DNA from: Phycisphaerales bacterium UBA2218
GTDB lineage: Bacteria > Planctomycetota > Phycisphaerae > Sedimentisphaerales > Anaerobacaceae
Assembly (NCBI GenBank): GCA_002327785.1
Contig: DCUI01000074.1
Location: forward strand, 1-6,198
Length of the DNA: 6,198 nt
Reading direction: 5' to 3'
The position numbers and the translations under genes were made by a program. Below are positions 1-6,198 of the stretch, one piece after another; position 1 is the stretch's first letter; each line of letters starts with the position of its first letter. Under the pieces are notes generated by a model that made no database searches, was not told the DNA's origin, and saw nothing but the letters and a program-made list of their open reading frames with translations.

Positions 1-761
1 TCCTTGAAGCGGATCGACACTTCGCCCCACGACGCGTCTGGAGGTGTGGGGAAAAAGGCTGTGGCACCGTCTTCCTTCGGCGGCGGAAGATTGAAACCGC
101 GAAATTGGGCCAGAATGTCATCCATGGGATGAAAAAGCTGGAACTGTCGTTTGGCCTCGATGCCCACATTTTCAGACAAGGACACCATGCCCGACCGTTT
201 GTCCGTCAATCGCTTTTCCGCTTTCGCGGTGCAAAGCCCGCGCGTGGGGGCCAAGAGAAGGAACGGCGCTTCGTTTCGGCCGAGGAGACCGTCGAGTACC
301 TCGCTGAAATCGTCGGGCTCGATCTGGATGGTCAGGTAGACCGGAAAGCGATATCCGGCGTATGGAGAGTAAACGCCGATGCGCGTCGTTCCGGGAAGGT
401 CGGTTCCCGCGTCGGTTTCTTCGATCAGGCCGAAGACCTTGGCGAGCGCCGTGTCGAGGGCCGGACGATCCAGCTCATAGACCACGATTTCGGATCGCTG
501 TAGGGCAAAGGTCTCGCATCCACGCTCGCACCTGCAGACAGCGACGATGTCCTCCGGATCGTGCACGACCACTTCGTGCTCACAGCCGCAGCCGCGTTGA
601 ACCATACAGGGATATGAAGATGCCAGCTTACCGTTCGGACGGAGGAAGGCTTTCGCCGCCCCATGATCGTTCCCGAACCGGACTTTCCACTCGGCATCCA
701 CCGCCGCCGCACCGGGGACGGCCTCAAGCGCGTGCCAGAATCCGGTCGGTCTATTCGTCAT
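1..761 (-). CDS. Unknown cysteine-rich protein, possible zinc-binding (3' part outside window)
   Basis: I do not recognise this gene; no function is proposed. It runs in frame for 253 codons from the ATG at 761 to the left edge without a stop, so the C-terminus is missing. Two cysteine clusters stand out: C52, C58 and C60, followed by H62, then C76, C78 and C82 (CX5CXC and CXCX3C). This looks like a metal-binding knuckle or ribbon, probably zinc, within residues 50-85. The N-terminal part begins MTNRPTGFWHALEAVPG. After residue 90 the protein alternates beta-like segments and helices. There is no signal peptide or membrane segment, so it is probably cytoplasmic. The start codon overlaps the last 11 bp of the upstream 388-residue gene, and AGGA lies a few bases before it inside that gene, which suggests translational coupling. 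It would be the third gene of the lexA operon. That the frame is real is fairly sure; its role is open. Confidence 0.8.
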   Translation of the reverse strand, partial: MTNRPTGFWHALEAVPGAAAVDAEWKVRFGNDHGAAKAFLRPNGKLASSYPCMVQRGCGCEHEVVVHDPEDIVAVCRCERGCETFALQRSEIVVYELDRPALDTALAKVFGLIEETDAGTDLPGTTRIGVYSPYAGYRFPVYLTIQIEPDDFSEVLDGLLGRNEAPFLLLAPTRGLCTAKAEKRLTDKRSGMVSLSENVGIEAKRQFQLFHPMDDILAQFRGFNLPPPKEDGATAFFPTPPDASWGEVSIRFK

Positions 762-1917
762 CGTCTTCCTGCTCAGCAAGGATGAATCCGCGTTGCGTGA
801 GCCAGTCCTCTACCACGGCGGCATCGCTGTCCCTGGTGTACTGGGCAATGTTCGATGGGCGGATGGTTACGGTCCTGGCCGTTTTCGAGTCCGTGAACTT
901 CACTTGAAAGCTCGCCCGGATGATCCGGGCCTTCTGGGGCATGGCGCGGCCGCGGCCGGCGTAGGCGGCGAACACGTCGTTGGCCTTGCGTATCTCGATC
1001 TCCTTTTCGGAGCCGCCCCAGAAGAACTGAATCTCCTTGAGCCGCACCCATTCCATCCCATCCACGTCGGTGCAGACGATGGATGTGTCTCCGCCGTTTC
1101 GAAGCGGCTCGAGCGTGTACTTGCCGGTCTCAGGAAAGAAATCCTCATTGTTGAACACATGGCGGCCGAACTGCCGGCGGAAGAGGTCCTTTTCCCCTTT
1201 TCCGCAAGCGTGCATTCGAATCTCGCCGATGCTCGGTTCGTACACCAGCACGTCGTACTTCTCGGGACGGTAAAAGACGCTCGAAGCCTGACCGCCGTCG
1301 AGGCTGCCCTCGCGTCGCAACGGATCACCGTGGCGCACCAGAAACCACACGGAATCTTTCTTGGGGTAAACGAAAACTTTCGATCCTCGCCCGCGCTTTT
1401 TCTTCTCGAACCAATCGTCGAGGTCCTTCTCCAGAGCTACGAGCGCTTTCGCTGTCGGCTGTTTGAACTTGGGGATCGGATGCGTATCGGTCTGAAAATA
1501 CTCGAAAGACCGGGGCTTCAAAAGGTACTGCTCGGCGTGCTTGCGCTCGAGAAGGTCCTTGTCCTGCAGGTAGACCTGAACGGCCACGTCGGCTGCGGTG
1601 GGGTCGGGGTTCCCGTCGAGGGAGATGCCATTGTTCTCCGCCTCCTGGAGGAGGACGTCCATGGCTTCGGGCGTGGCCATCTCATGCACGAAGTAGAGTG
1701 CGTCGAGCAGCCCCTTCGGCGTGTCCGTATCCGGGTTCATGAGAACATTGACGAGTTGGTCGTAATCGATGCCGTCGGAGGTGGACGGCGGTGGCAACGT
1801 CAATCCTCGGCCGTCAAAGTAGGGCTTGTGAGGGTTCAGCAGAGCCAATAGATGCTCACGCGCGATGGCCTTGAGGCCGTCGGCATGGGCAAAACGCCTG
1901 AGATTGTAAGTCGACAT
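751..1917 (-). CDS. Unknown 388-residue protein, second gene of the lexA operon
   Basis: I do not recognise this family. The start is well supported: AGGAGG (1932-1927) lies 9 bases before the ATG. The protein falls into three parts by eye. Residues 1-140 look mostly helical and contain a segment with DALYFVHEMATPEAMDVLL. Residues about 171-180 are strongly basic (EKKKRGRGSK). Residues 180-355 look beta-rich, with conspicuous segments WFLVRHGDPLRREGS, VFYRPEKYDVLVYEP and FFWGGSEKEIEIRKAND. A C-terminal helix (about 366-380) is followed by an acidic tail ending EDDDE. There is no signal peptide, membrane segment, Walker motif or recognisable nuclease motif. It starts 21 bp after the lexA stop and overlaps the next gene by 11 bp, so it should be co-transcribed with lexA and be induced when LexA is cleaved. 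A DNA- or nucleoprotein-related role is only a guess from context and the basic patch. Codon use and composition match the neighbours. Confidence 0.88.
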   Translation of the reverse strand: MSTYNLRRFAHADGLKAIAREHLLALLNPHKPYFDGRGLTLPPPSTSDGIDYDQLVNVLMNPDTDTPKGLLDALYFVHEMATPEAMDVLLQEAENNGISLDGNPDPTAADVAVQVYLQDKDLLERKHAEQYLLKPRSFEYFQTDTHPIPKFKQPTAKALVALEKDLDDWFEKKKRGRGSKVFVYPKKDSVWFLVRHGDPLRREGSLDGGQASSVFYRPEKYDVLVYEPSIGEIRMHACGKGEKDLFRRQFGRHVFNNEDFFPETGKYTLEPLRNGGDTSIVCTDVDGMEWVRLKEIQFFWGGSEKEIEIRKANDVFAAYAGRGRAMPQKARIIRASFQVKFTDSKTARTVTIRPSNIAQYTRDSDAAVVEDWLTQRGFILAEQEDDDE

Positions 1918-1938
1918 TCGTTCTTTCCTCCTTAGTTC

Positions 1939-2613
1939 TTATAGCCAGGCCGTCCCCGGCGTTTGAGTGTTCGATCCGGGCCGCCTGACGGCGACGACCT
2001 TGCCGAGGATGCGGAGCCCATCGTCGGGTCCCACCGGGATCGGTTGGTGTTTCGGGTTCTCCGGCCTCAGTTCGATTCTCTCGTCACGGATGAAAAGCCG
2101 TTTCACCGTGGCTTCGTCTTCAAGCAGGGCGACGACGATGTCGCCGCTCTCCGCTACGGCTTGCTGGCGGACCACCACCAGGTCGTGCTCCCGAATACCT
2201 GCATCCACCATGCTGTCGCCCGTCACCTCGAGGGCGAAACACCTGCCCAAACGGGTAATTCTCCCTTCGACCATGATCTCGCCGACTATGTTCTCCGCGG
2301 CCAGAATCGGTTGACCCGCAGCCACGCGCCCAACGATGGGAACGGCGGTCATGATCGGAGGGGTGTCTTCCGATTCACGAACGATGGCGAGGCTCCTGGC
2401 TTTCCTCGGCTCGCGTTTCAGGTATCCCTTTCGCACAAGCTGGGTCACCTGCCCATGGGCGCTCGCGTGCGATATCCCGAGGATGTCCGCAAGTTCCTTC
2501 ATGGTCGGGGGGAACCCCCGCCGGTTCATGAAAAGGCGGATTTTGTTCAAGGTGTTACGCTGCGTATCGGTTATCTCTTCAACAGGGCGTCGGCCTCTGC
2601 CTTTACGTTCCAT
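1939..2613 (-). CDS. lexA: LexA-family SOS repressor (self-cleaving, peptidase S24)
   Basis: Transcriptional repressor that binds operators as a dimer and cleaves itself when stimulated by RecA bound to single-stranded DNA. The 224-residue reading contains the full family layout. A winged helix-turn-helix covers about residues 15-75 (GFPPTMKELADILGIS, then the recognition-helix region HASAHGQVTQLVRKGYL). The cleavage site is Ala99-Gly100 in VGRVAAGQP. The catalytic serine is S134 in VTGDSMVDAGI and the general-base lysine is K171 in ATVKRLF. Length is slightly above E. coli LexA (202). The ATG at 2613 is chosen because GAGGT sits 7 bases before it. The frame stays open upstream to a GTG at 2685, but that codon falls in a leader hairpin and would add residues not usual for the family. 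The recognition helix is closer to the 'S..TVHGH' pattern of Gram-positive LexA than to that of E. coli, so the operator need not be the E. coli box. It heads an operon with two unknown genes and probably represses its own promoter. It could be a second, element-borne LexA paralogue and not the host's main copy. Confidence 0.95.
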   Translation of the reverse strand: MERKGRGRRPVEEITDTQRNTLNKIRLFMNRRGFPPTMKELADILGISHASAHGQVTQLVRKGYLKREPRKARSLAIVRESEDTPPIMTAVPIVGRVAAGQPILAAENIVGEIMVEGRITRLGRCFALEVTGDSMVDAGIREHDLVVVRQQAVAESGDIVVALLEDEATVKRLFIRDERIELRPENPKHQPIPVGPDDGLRILGKVVAVRRPGSNTQTPGTAWL

Positions 2614-2620
2614 TTCGATG

Positions 2621-2625
2621 ACCTC
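2621..2625 (-). promoter_or_regulatory. Ribosome binding site that decides the lexA start
   Basis: GAGGT on the minus strand, 7 bases upstream of the ATG at 2613. No comparable site precedes the in-frame ATG codons further upstream (those encoding MSF and MRL) or the GTG at 2685, so it favours the 224-residue form of LexA. Confidence 0.65.
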
Positions 2626-2662
2626 GGTCTTCCTATGGCTTATAAGCCTCATGAACGACATC

Positions 2663-2694
2663 GGCCGCAGTGTCTGTGGAGGCACACTACGGCC
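2663..2694 (-). other. Stem-loop in the lexA leader RNA
   Basis: On the minus strand GGCCGTAGTGT is followed after 10 bases by ACACTGCGGCC. The arms pair over 11 positions with one G-U pair, enclosing the loop GCCTCCACAG. From the predicted -10 box, transcription should start near 2702, so the hairpin would lie about 8 bases from the 5' end of the mRNA. The loop carries GCCUC, which is complementary to GAGGC at 2650-2646 further down the leader, before the lexA ribosome binding site. The stem is seen directly; a role in mRNA stability or translation control is inference. There is no T run after it, so it is not a simple terminator. Confidence 0.6.
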
Positions 2695-2708
2695 ACGTTA
2701 CAAAAATA

Positions 2709-2738
2709 ATTATATTACACTGACATTTGTCAGGTCAA
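2709..2738 (-). promoter_or_regulatory. Sigma-70-type promoter of the lexA operon
   Basis: On the minus strand the -35 box TTGACC (2738-2733) matches the consensus at five of six positions. The -10 box TATAAT (2714-2709) is a perfect match. The spacer is 18 bp. The surrounding stretch 2700-2740 is much richer in A and T than its flanks. The predicted start is near 2702, giving a leader of about 90 bases before the lexA ATG at 2613. Confidence 0.85.
2720..2733. promoter_or_regulatory. Candidate LexA operator inside the lexA promoter
   Basis: CTGACA-AA-TGTCAG (minus strand) is a perfect 6-2-6 palindrome. It fills most of the spacer between the -35 and -10 boxes and touches the last base of the -35 box, the position where a repressor would block RNA polymerase. 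LexA proteins usually repress their own gene, so autoregulation is the natural reading. The motif starts and ends with CTG/CAG like the E. coli box, but it is two bases shorter (14 against 16) and also differs from the Bacillus GAAC-N4-GTTC box. I see no second full copy in the window. Confidence 0.7.
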
Positions 2739-2802
2739 TTGAAAAATGCACGCAGGGCGAGAGAGGAATTAAAGTCGCCGATAGGAATGAAGTTGGGCGG
2801 AG

Positions 2803-2825
2803 AAAAGTCCCTCAAAAGTGAGGAC
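2803..2825 (-). terminator. Probable intrinsic terminator of the recombinase module
   Basis: On the minus strand GTCCTCA, loop CTTT, then TGAGGGAC pairs as a 7-bp stem with a single bulged G, directly followed by TTTT. It lies about 22 bp after the stop codon of the last gene of the recombinase module and about 65 bp before the -35 box of the lexA promoter. The stem is short and not very GC-rich, so some read-through into lexA is possible. Confidence 0.5.
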
Positions 2826-2847
2826 GTCGGCGGGATGCATGGAAAGA

Positions 2848-3278
2848 CTATCCGAGGCGGTCTTTGCACATCTGTGTCCACATTTTCCGCTGACGGTTCC
2901 AGTGGGGAACGGCGGCGACCGGACGGAGGTCCCTCTCCAGGATCGGATCGCGGCCCTTGGTTGTGTTCGGAAGAAAAAGGATATCCTCCTGGATGTCAGG
3001 GGCAAGGTTGAGCAGGTTCATGATCTGGGTGATGCGCGCACGGGTCACATAGCCCAGGCGGGCGAGGTCCGCATAGTCCTGGATATCGCCCCGCTTGACC
3101 AGTTTCTCAAAGCGGATCGCCAAAGCCAGGAGCTTGGCGACCCGCGGAATGTTCCCTTTGCCGGTTGATCCACGTCGGCTGTTGGACTGTGGGTCGACGT
3201 TCACTCGTTTGTTTCTCGGCTGGAACGTGAAGCTCACCTCCAACCTCCCGTCAATTCCAAGGTTATGCATGGTCGGTT

Positions 3279-3282
<4 letters not shown>
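2848..3282 (-). CDS. Small ParB-like helix-turn-helix protein of the recombinase module
   Basis: A 144-residue, basic protein, probably DNA-binding. Residues about 50-66 (KLLALAIRFEKLVKRGD) form a likely helix. They are followed by a helix-turn-helix at about 69-92 (DYADLARLGYVTRARITQI) and the segment LNLAPDIQEDILFLP at 91-105, which resembles the HTH region of ParB/Spo0J-type proteins. The N-terminal ParB/sulfiredoxin-fold nuclease or CTPase part is absent, so this is not a partition protein. The ATG at 3282 overlaps the recombinase stop as ATGA, and AAGGA lies 9 bases upstream of it; an in-frame ATG at 3321 lies inside the recombinase coding sequence and is less likely. From memory, small proteins like this often follow such recombinases, which suggests an accessory role in recombination or its control. 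No biochemical function is established from the sequence. Confidence 0.85.
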
Positions 3283-4888
<1,606 letters not shown>

Positions 4889-4892
<4 letters not shown>

Positions 4893-5428
4893 CCGTTCCT
4901 CCCGTCCGGCTCTTCGCCTTGATCTTGCGGTCCCTTGGGTTCCGCAAGCCCGAAAAAGAGGAACCCGTTCCACTTGCTTCCGGTGGCCTCCTGTGCGACA
5001 GCGGACAGGGACTTGAACCACCGGCCATCATACTCGAAGCCCTTGTCCAGCACCTTGGCCACGATGTCCCGGCCCCTGAACTCCCTGACGAGCAATGTTC
5101 CCGGAAGCGGCAGTCTTGAATCGCGCTGCGGTTGCAGCCTGCCGCTAACCGACCGTTCCCTGACTTCCATCAATCCCGGCTTAATAGGGTCCCGCAGCAT
5201 GCGGATTCGGAGGTCCGCATCATTGGCAATCTCCTCGGCCCTCCGTCTGGCCCGTTCGGATAGGCTGCCTTCGGCCAAGGCCTGCAAACGCCAAGCAATC
5301 CTTTTCCGTAGAAAATCCTTGTGGTGGGACCTCGTCTCCTCTCCGAAGACATCGATATACCTTTCCCGGAGCTCCCCGACGGTCATTCGGGAAAGGGCTT
5401 GCACCTGCTGATACGTCGTTTCATTCAT
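4889..5428 (-). CDS. DUF2924 family protein, upstream partner of the recombinase
   Basis: A 179-residue protein of the DUF2924 family, whose molecular function is not known to me. The family signature is in the C-terminal half: LPLPGTLLVREFRGRDIVAKVL (about 106-127), GFEYDGRWFKSLSAVAQEATG (130-150) and KWNGFLFFGL (152-161). The N-terminal half is helical with TVGELRERYIDVFGEETRS and a run of arginines near 58-63. The ATG at 5428 has GGAGGT four bases upstream. An upstream ATG at 5473 in the same frame lacks a comparable site. The gene ends in ATGA overlapping the recombinase start. DUF2924 genes are, as far as I recall, often found directly ahead of large serine recombinases, so a role as a recombination accessory or directionality factor is a reasonable guess but is not shown. 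No signal peptide or membrane segment is present. Confidence 0.92.
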
Positions 5429-5491
5429 GGCAACCTCCAAAGTGTTTATCAGTATCCGAAAAAGACTCGGCAATCCGGCCGTCTCGCGACG

Positions 5492-5713
5492 TTAACCGGT
5501 GCATGAATGAAGGCTTCTATTGGCGGAACAATCAAGTCGGTTCTCTGTAAACGCCTCGGATTCTTTGGTTTGCGTTACATGGCCGGCCATTTCGGGAGTG
5601 GATGTCGGCAACCGACGCCCCGCTCGGTAGCGGAGGTAGCCTTCCCCCAGGATCGAGGCGATCTCGGCAATCGTTTCCGCGAGATCGCGTTCTGCGGATT
5701 CTCTGAATTCCAT
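5492..5713 (-). CDS. Small 73-residue protein, first gene of the recombinase module
   Basis: A short hypothetical protein. A perfect AAGGAGG lies five bases before the ATG at 5713, which is the main argument that it is expressed. Residues 1-35 form an amphipathic helix (RDLAETIAEIASILGEGYLRYRAGRR), ending in a basic stretch. The rest is polar and probably unstructured, with ENRLDCSANRSLH near the end. I recall small proteins of this look (an 'AEGYLR' helix and a 'LD.S....LH' tail) ahead of DUF2924 and recombinase genes, but I cannot name a family. It ends 63 bp before the DUF2924 start and is transcribed in the same direction, so it is probably in the same operon. Its function is unknown. Confidence 0.75.
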   Translation of the reverse strand: MEFRESAERDLAETIAEIASILGEGYLRYRAGRRLPTSTPEMAGHVTQTKESEAFTENRLDCSANRSLHSCTG

Positions 5714-5887
5714 CGTGCCCTCCTTGCGGCGACCGCTGAGCTATTGTGGATGCCGTCGAGGAGGGATGGGTCAGCCGCGAGGGTATCGACCGCGGAGTCC
5801 ATTGGTCCGCCCCGAAGGGTTGACTCGCCGGCACCCACAACGGTCTCCGTTCTCACGGCCGATTCCGCTGTCTGGTGTTTCTCTTCC

Positions 5888-5907
5888 GCCGGGCGTATTC
5901 ACCCGGC
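5888..5907. repeat. Short inverted repeat (GC-rich hairpin)
   Basis: GCCGGG and CCCGGC are perfect 6-bp arms separated by 8 bases. It lies about 175 bp upstream of the first gene of the recombinase module. No T run follows on either strand, so it is not a typical terminator. It may be an operator-like site, part of an attachment region, or chance in GC-rich DNA. Confidence 0.4.
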
Positions 5908-5959
5908 TTCGCTCGATACCTACCGGAGGACCCATCGGGGTGTCGGGCCGAGTTGACCA

Positions 5960-6111
5960 GGCGGGCGTTAACAGCGTCCGAAAAAAGGAATGGAGAATCG
6001 GAGAATCCGAGGGGCATATCCGAGTGTGGCGGGCGCGAACGTCAACGTCCTTGGTTGAAACTCGAAAGCTGTGAGGGGAACGGAGAATCTGGAAAAATGT
6101 TCGGGCGGGCG
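5960..6111. repeat. Cluster of short direct repeats (GGCGGGCG and GGAGAATC)
   Basis: GGCGGGCG occurs at 5960, 6028 and 6104. GGAGAATC occurs at 5992, 6000 (directly adjacent to the first) and 6082. Spacing between the GGCGGGCG copies is 68 and 76 bp. The repeats are seen directly; whether they bind a protein or are remnants of low-complexity intergenic DNA cannot be said. Confidence 0.45.
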
Positions 6112-6140
6112 TAAGTCGGCGTGAACACGCTGGAAACGAC

Positions 6141-6172
6141 AAAACCCCGAGGGGAGTATCCCACGGGGTTTT
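6141..6172. terminator. Probable bidirectional intrinsic terminator
   Basis: AAAACCCCG and CGGGGTTTT form a perfect 9-bp stem around a 14-base loop. Three further G-C pairs are possible inside (GGG 6151-6153 with CCC 6160-6162) across an A-A mismatch. Read on either strand, the GC-rich stem ends in four T, so it can act both ways. The gene it terminates is not in the window; on the minus strand it would stop transcription coming from the right before it reaches the recombinase module. Confidence 0.75.
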
Positions 6173-6198
6173 ATGCTAACAAATGACCGTCGAAATCG

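Larger units (their letters stand above)
5714..6140. other. Long stretch without a convincing gene
   Basis: About 430 bp between the first gene of the recombinase module and the terminator near the right edge. Open frames exist on both strands, but none has a good ribosome binding site, a recognisable protein or coding-like composition. The stretch holds short repeated motifs and one GC-rich hairpin. It should contain the promoter of the recombinase module, but I found no convincing -35/-10 pair. An attachment site for the recombinase could also lie here. Confidence 0.6.

Noticed and set aside
425..727. Minus-strand open frame of 100 codons
   Set aside because: It lies in another frame inside the cysteine-rich gene, which runs uninterrupted from 761 to the window edge and is coupled to the preceding gene.
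793..1851. Long plus-strand open frame of 352 codons
   Set aside because: It is the antisense of the 388-residue gene, has no ribosome binding site of note, and such frames are common opposite GC-rich coding DNA. The minus-strand gene has the strong AGGAGG and operon context.
1963..2709. Plus-strand open frame of 248 codons
   Set aside because: It is antisense to lexA and mirrors its codon pattern; no independent support.
2994..2999. TGTCAG half-site resembling the lexA operator
   Set aside because: It is a single half-site within the HTH gene with no paired arm, expected by chance.
5575..5856. Minus-strand open frame of 93 codons (GTG start) overlapping the first gene of the recombinase module
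   Set aside because: It overlaps the 73-residue gene in a different frame for about 140 bp and has no clear ribosome binding site. The 73-residue gene has a perfect one. The upstream part is not fully excluded.
6020..6050. Possible minus-strand promoter with TTGACG for the recombinase module
   Set aside because: The -35-like TTGACG has no acceptable -10 at 16-18 bp; the best candidate, GATATG at 19 bp, is poor, and it would lie over 300 bp from the first gene.
5940..6140. tRNA gene as an integration target near the right edge
   Set aside because: No cloverleaf or canonical T-arm (GGTTCRANYCC-like) sequence found on either strand by eye.
5771..6142. Minus-strand open frame of 123 codons in the right flank
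   Set aside because: Composition is unlike a protein (many Arg, Pro, Ser), it spans the repeats and hairpin, and no ribosome binding site precedes it.

Overview
The window is a GC-rich stretch of bacterial DNA in which every supportable gene lies on the minus strand. The sequence does not identify the host. Gene content (a DUF2924 protein beside a large serine recombinase, and a LexA-family repressor heading an operon of unknown genes) is of a kind I associate with proteobacteria of the former Deltaproteobacteria, Alphaproteobacteria and Planctomycetes. That is a weak inference; only 'bacterial, probably the accessory part of a genome' is well supported.

Read in the direction of transcription (right to left) there are two transcription units. 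The first, about 5713 to 2848, is a recombination module of four genes: a 73-residue helical protein, a 179-residue DUF2924 protein, a 537-residue large serine recombinase with catalytic serine, recombinase domain, zinc ribbon and coiled coil, and a 144-residue protein with a ParB-like helix-turn-helix. The last three overlap head to tail by ATGA. A small stem-loop followed by a T run, about 22 bp after the last stop, probably ends this unit.

The second unit starts at a clear promoter (TTGACC, 18 bp, TATAAT) at 2738-2709. A perfect 14-bp palindrome fills most of the spacer and is the best candidate for a LexA operator. The leader carries a long stem-loop. The genes are lexA (224 residues, with intact Ala-Gly cleavage site and Ser/Lys dyad), a 388-residue protein I do not recognise, and a cysteine-rich protein I do not recognise that runs off the left edge of the window. 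Spacing is tight (21 bp, then an 11-bp overlap), so the two unknown genes should be expressed with lexA and be derepressed on DNA damage.

Right of 5713 about 485 bp hold no convincing gene. This stretch has several short direct repeats, a GC-rich hairpin and, near the right edge, a strong, probably bidirectional terminator hairpin. It may contain the promoter and an attachment site of the recombinase module, but neither can be placed from the sequence alone.

Taken together, a site-specific recombination module sits next to a self-regulated, probably damage-inducible operon of unknown function. The lexA-led operon with its two uncharacterised genes is the part most likely to be new biology.
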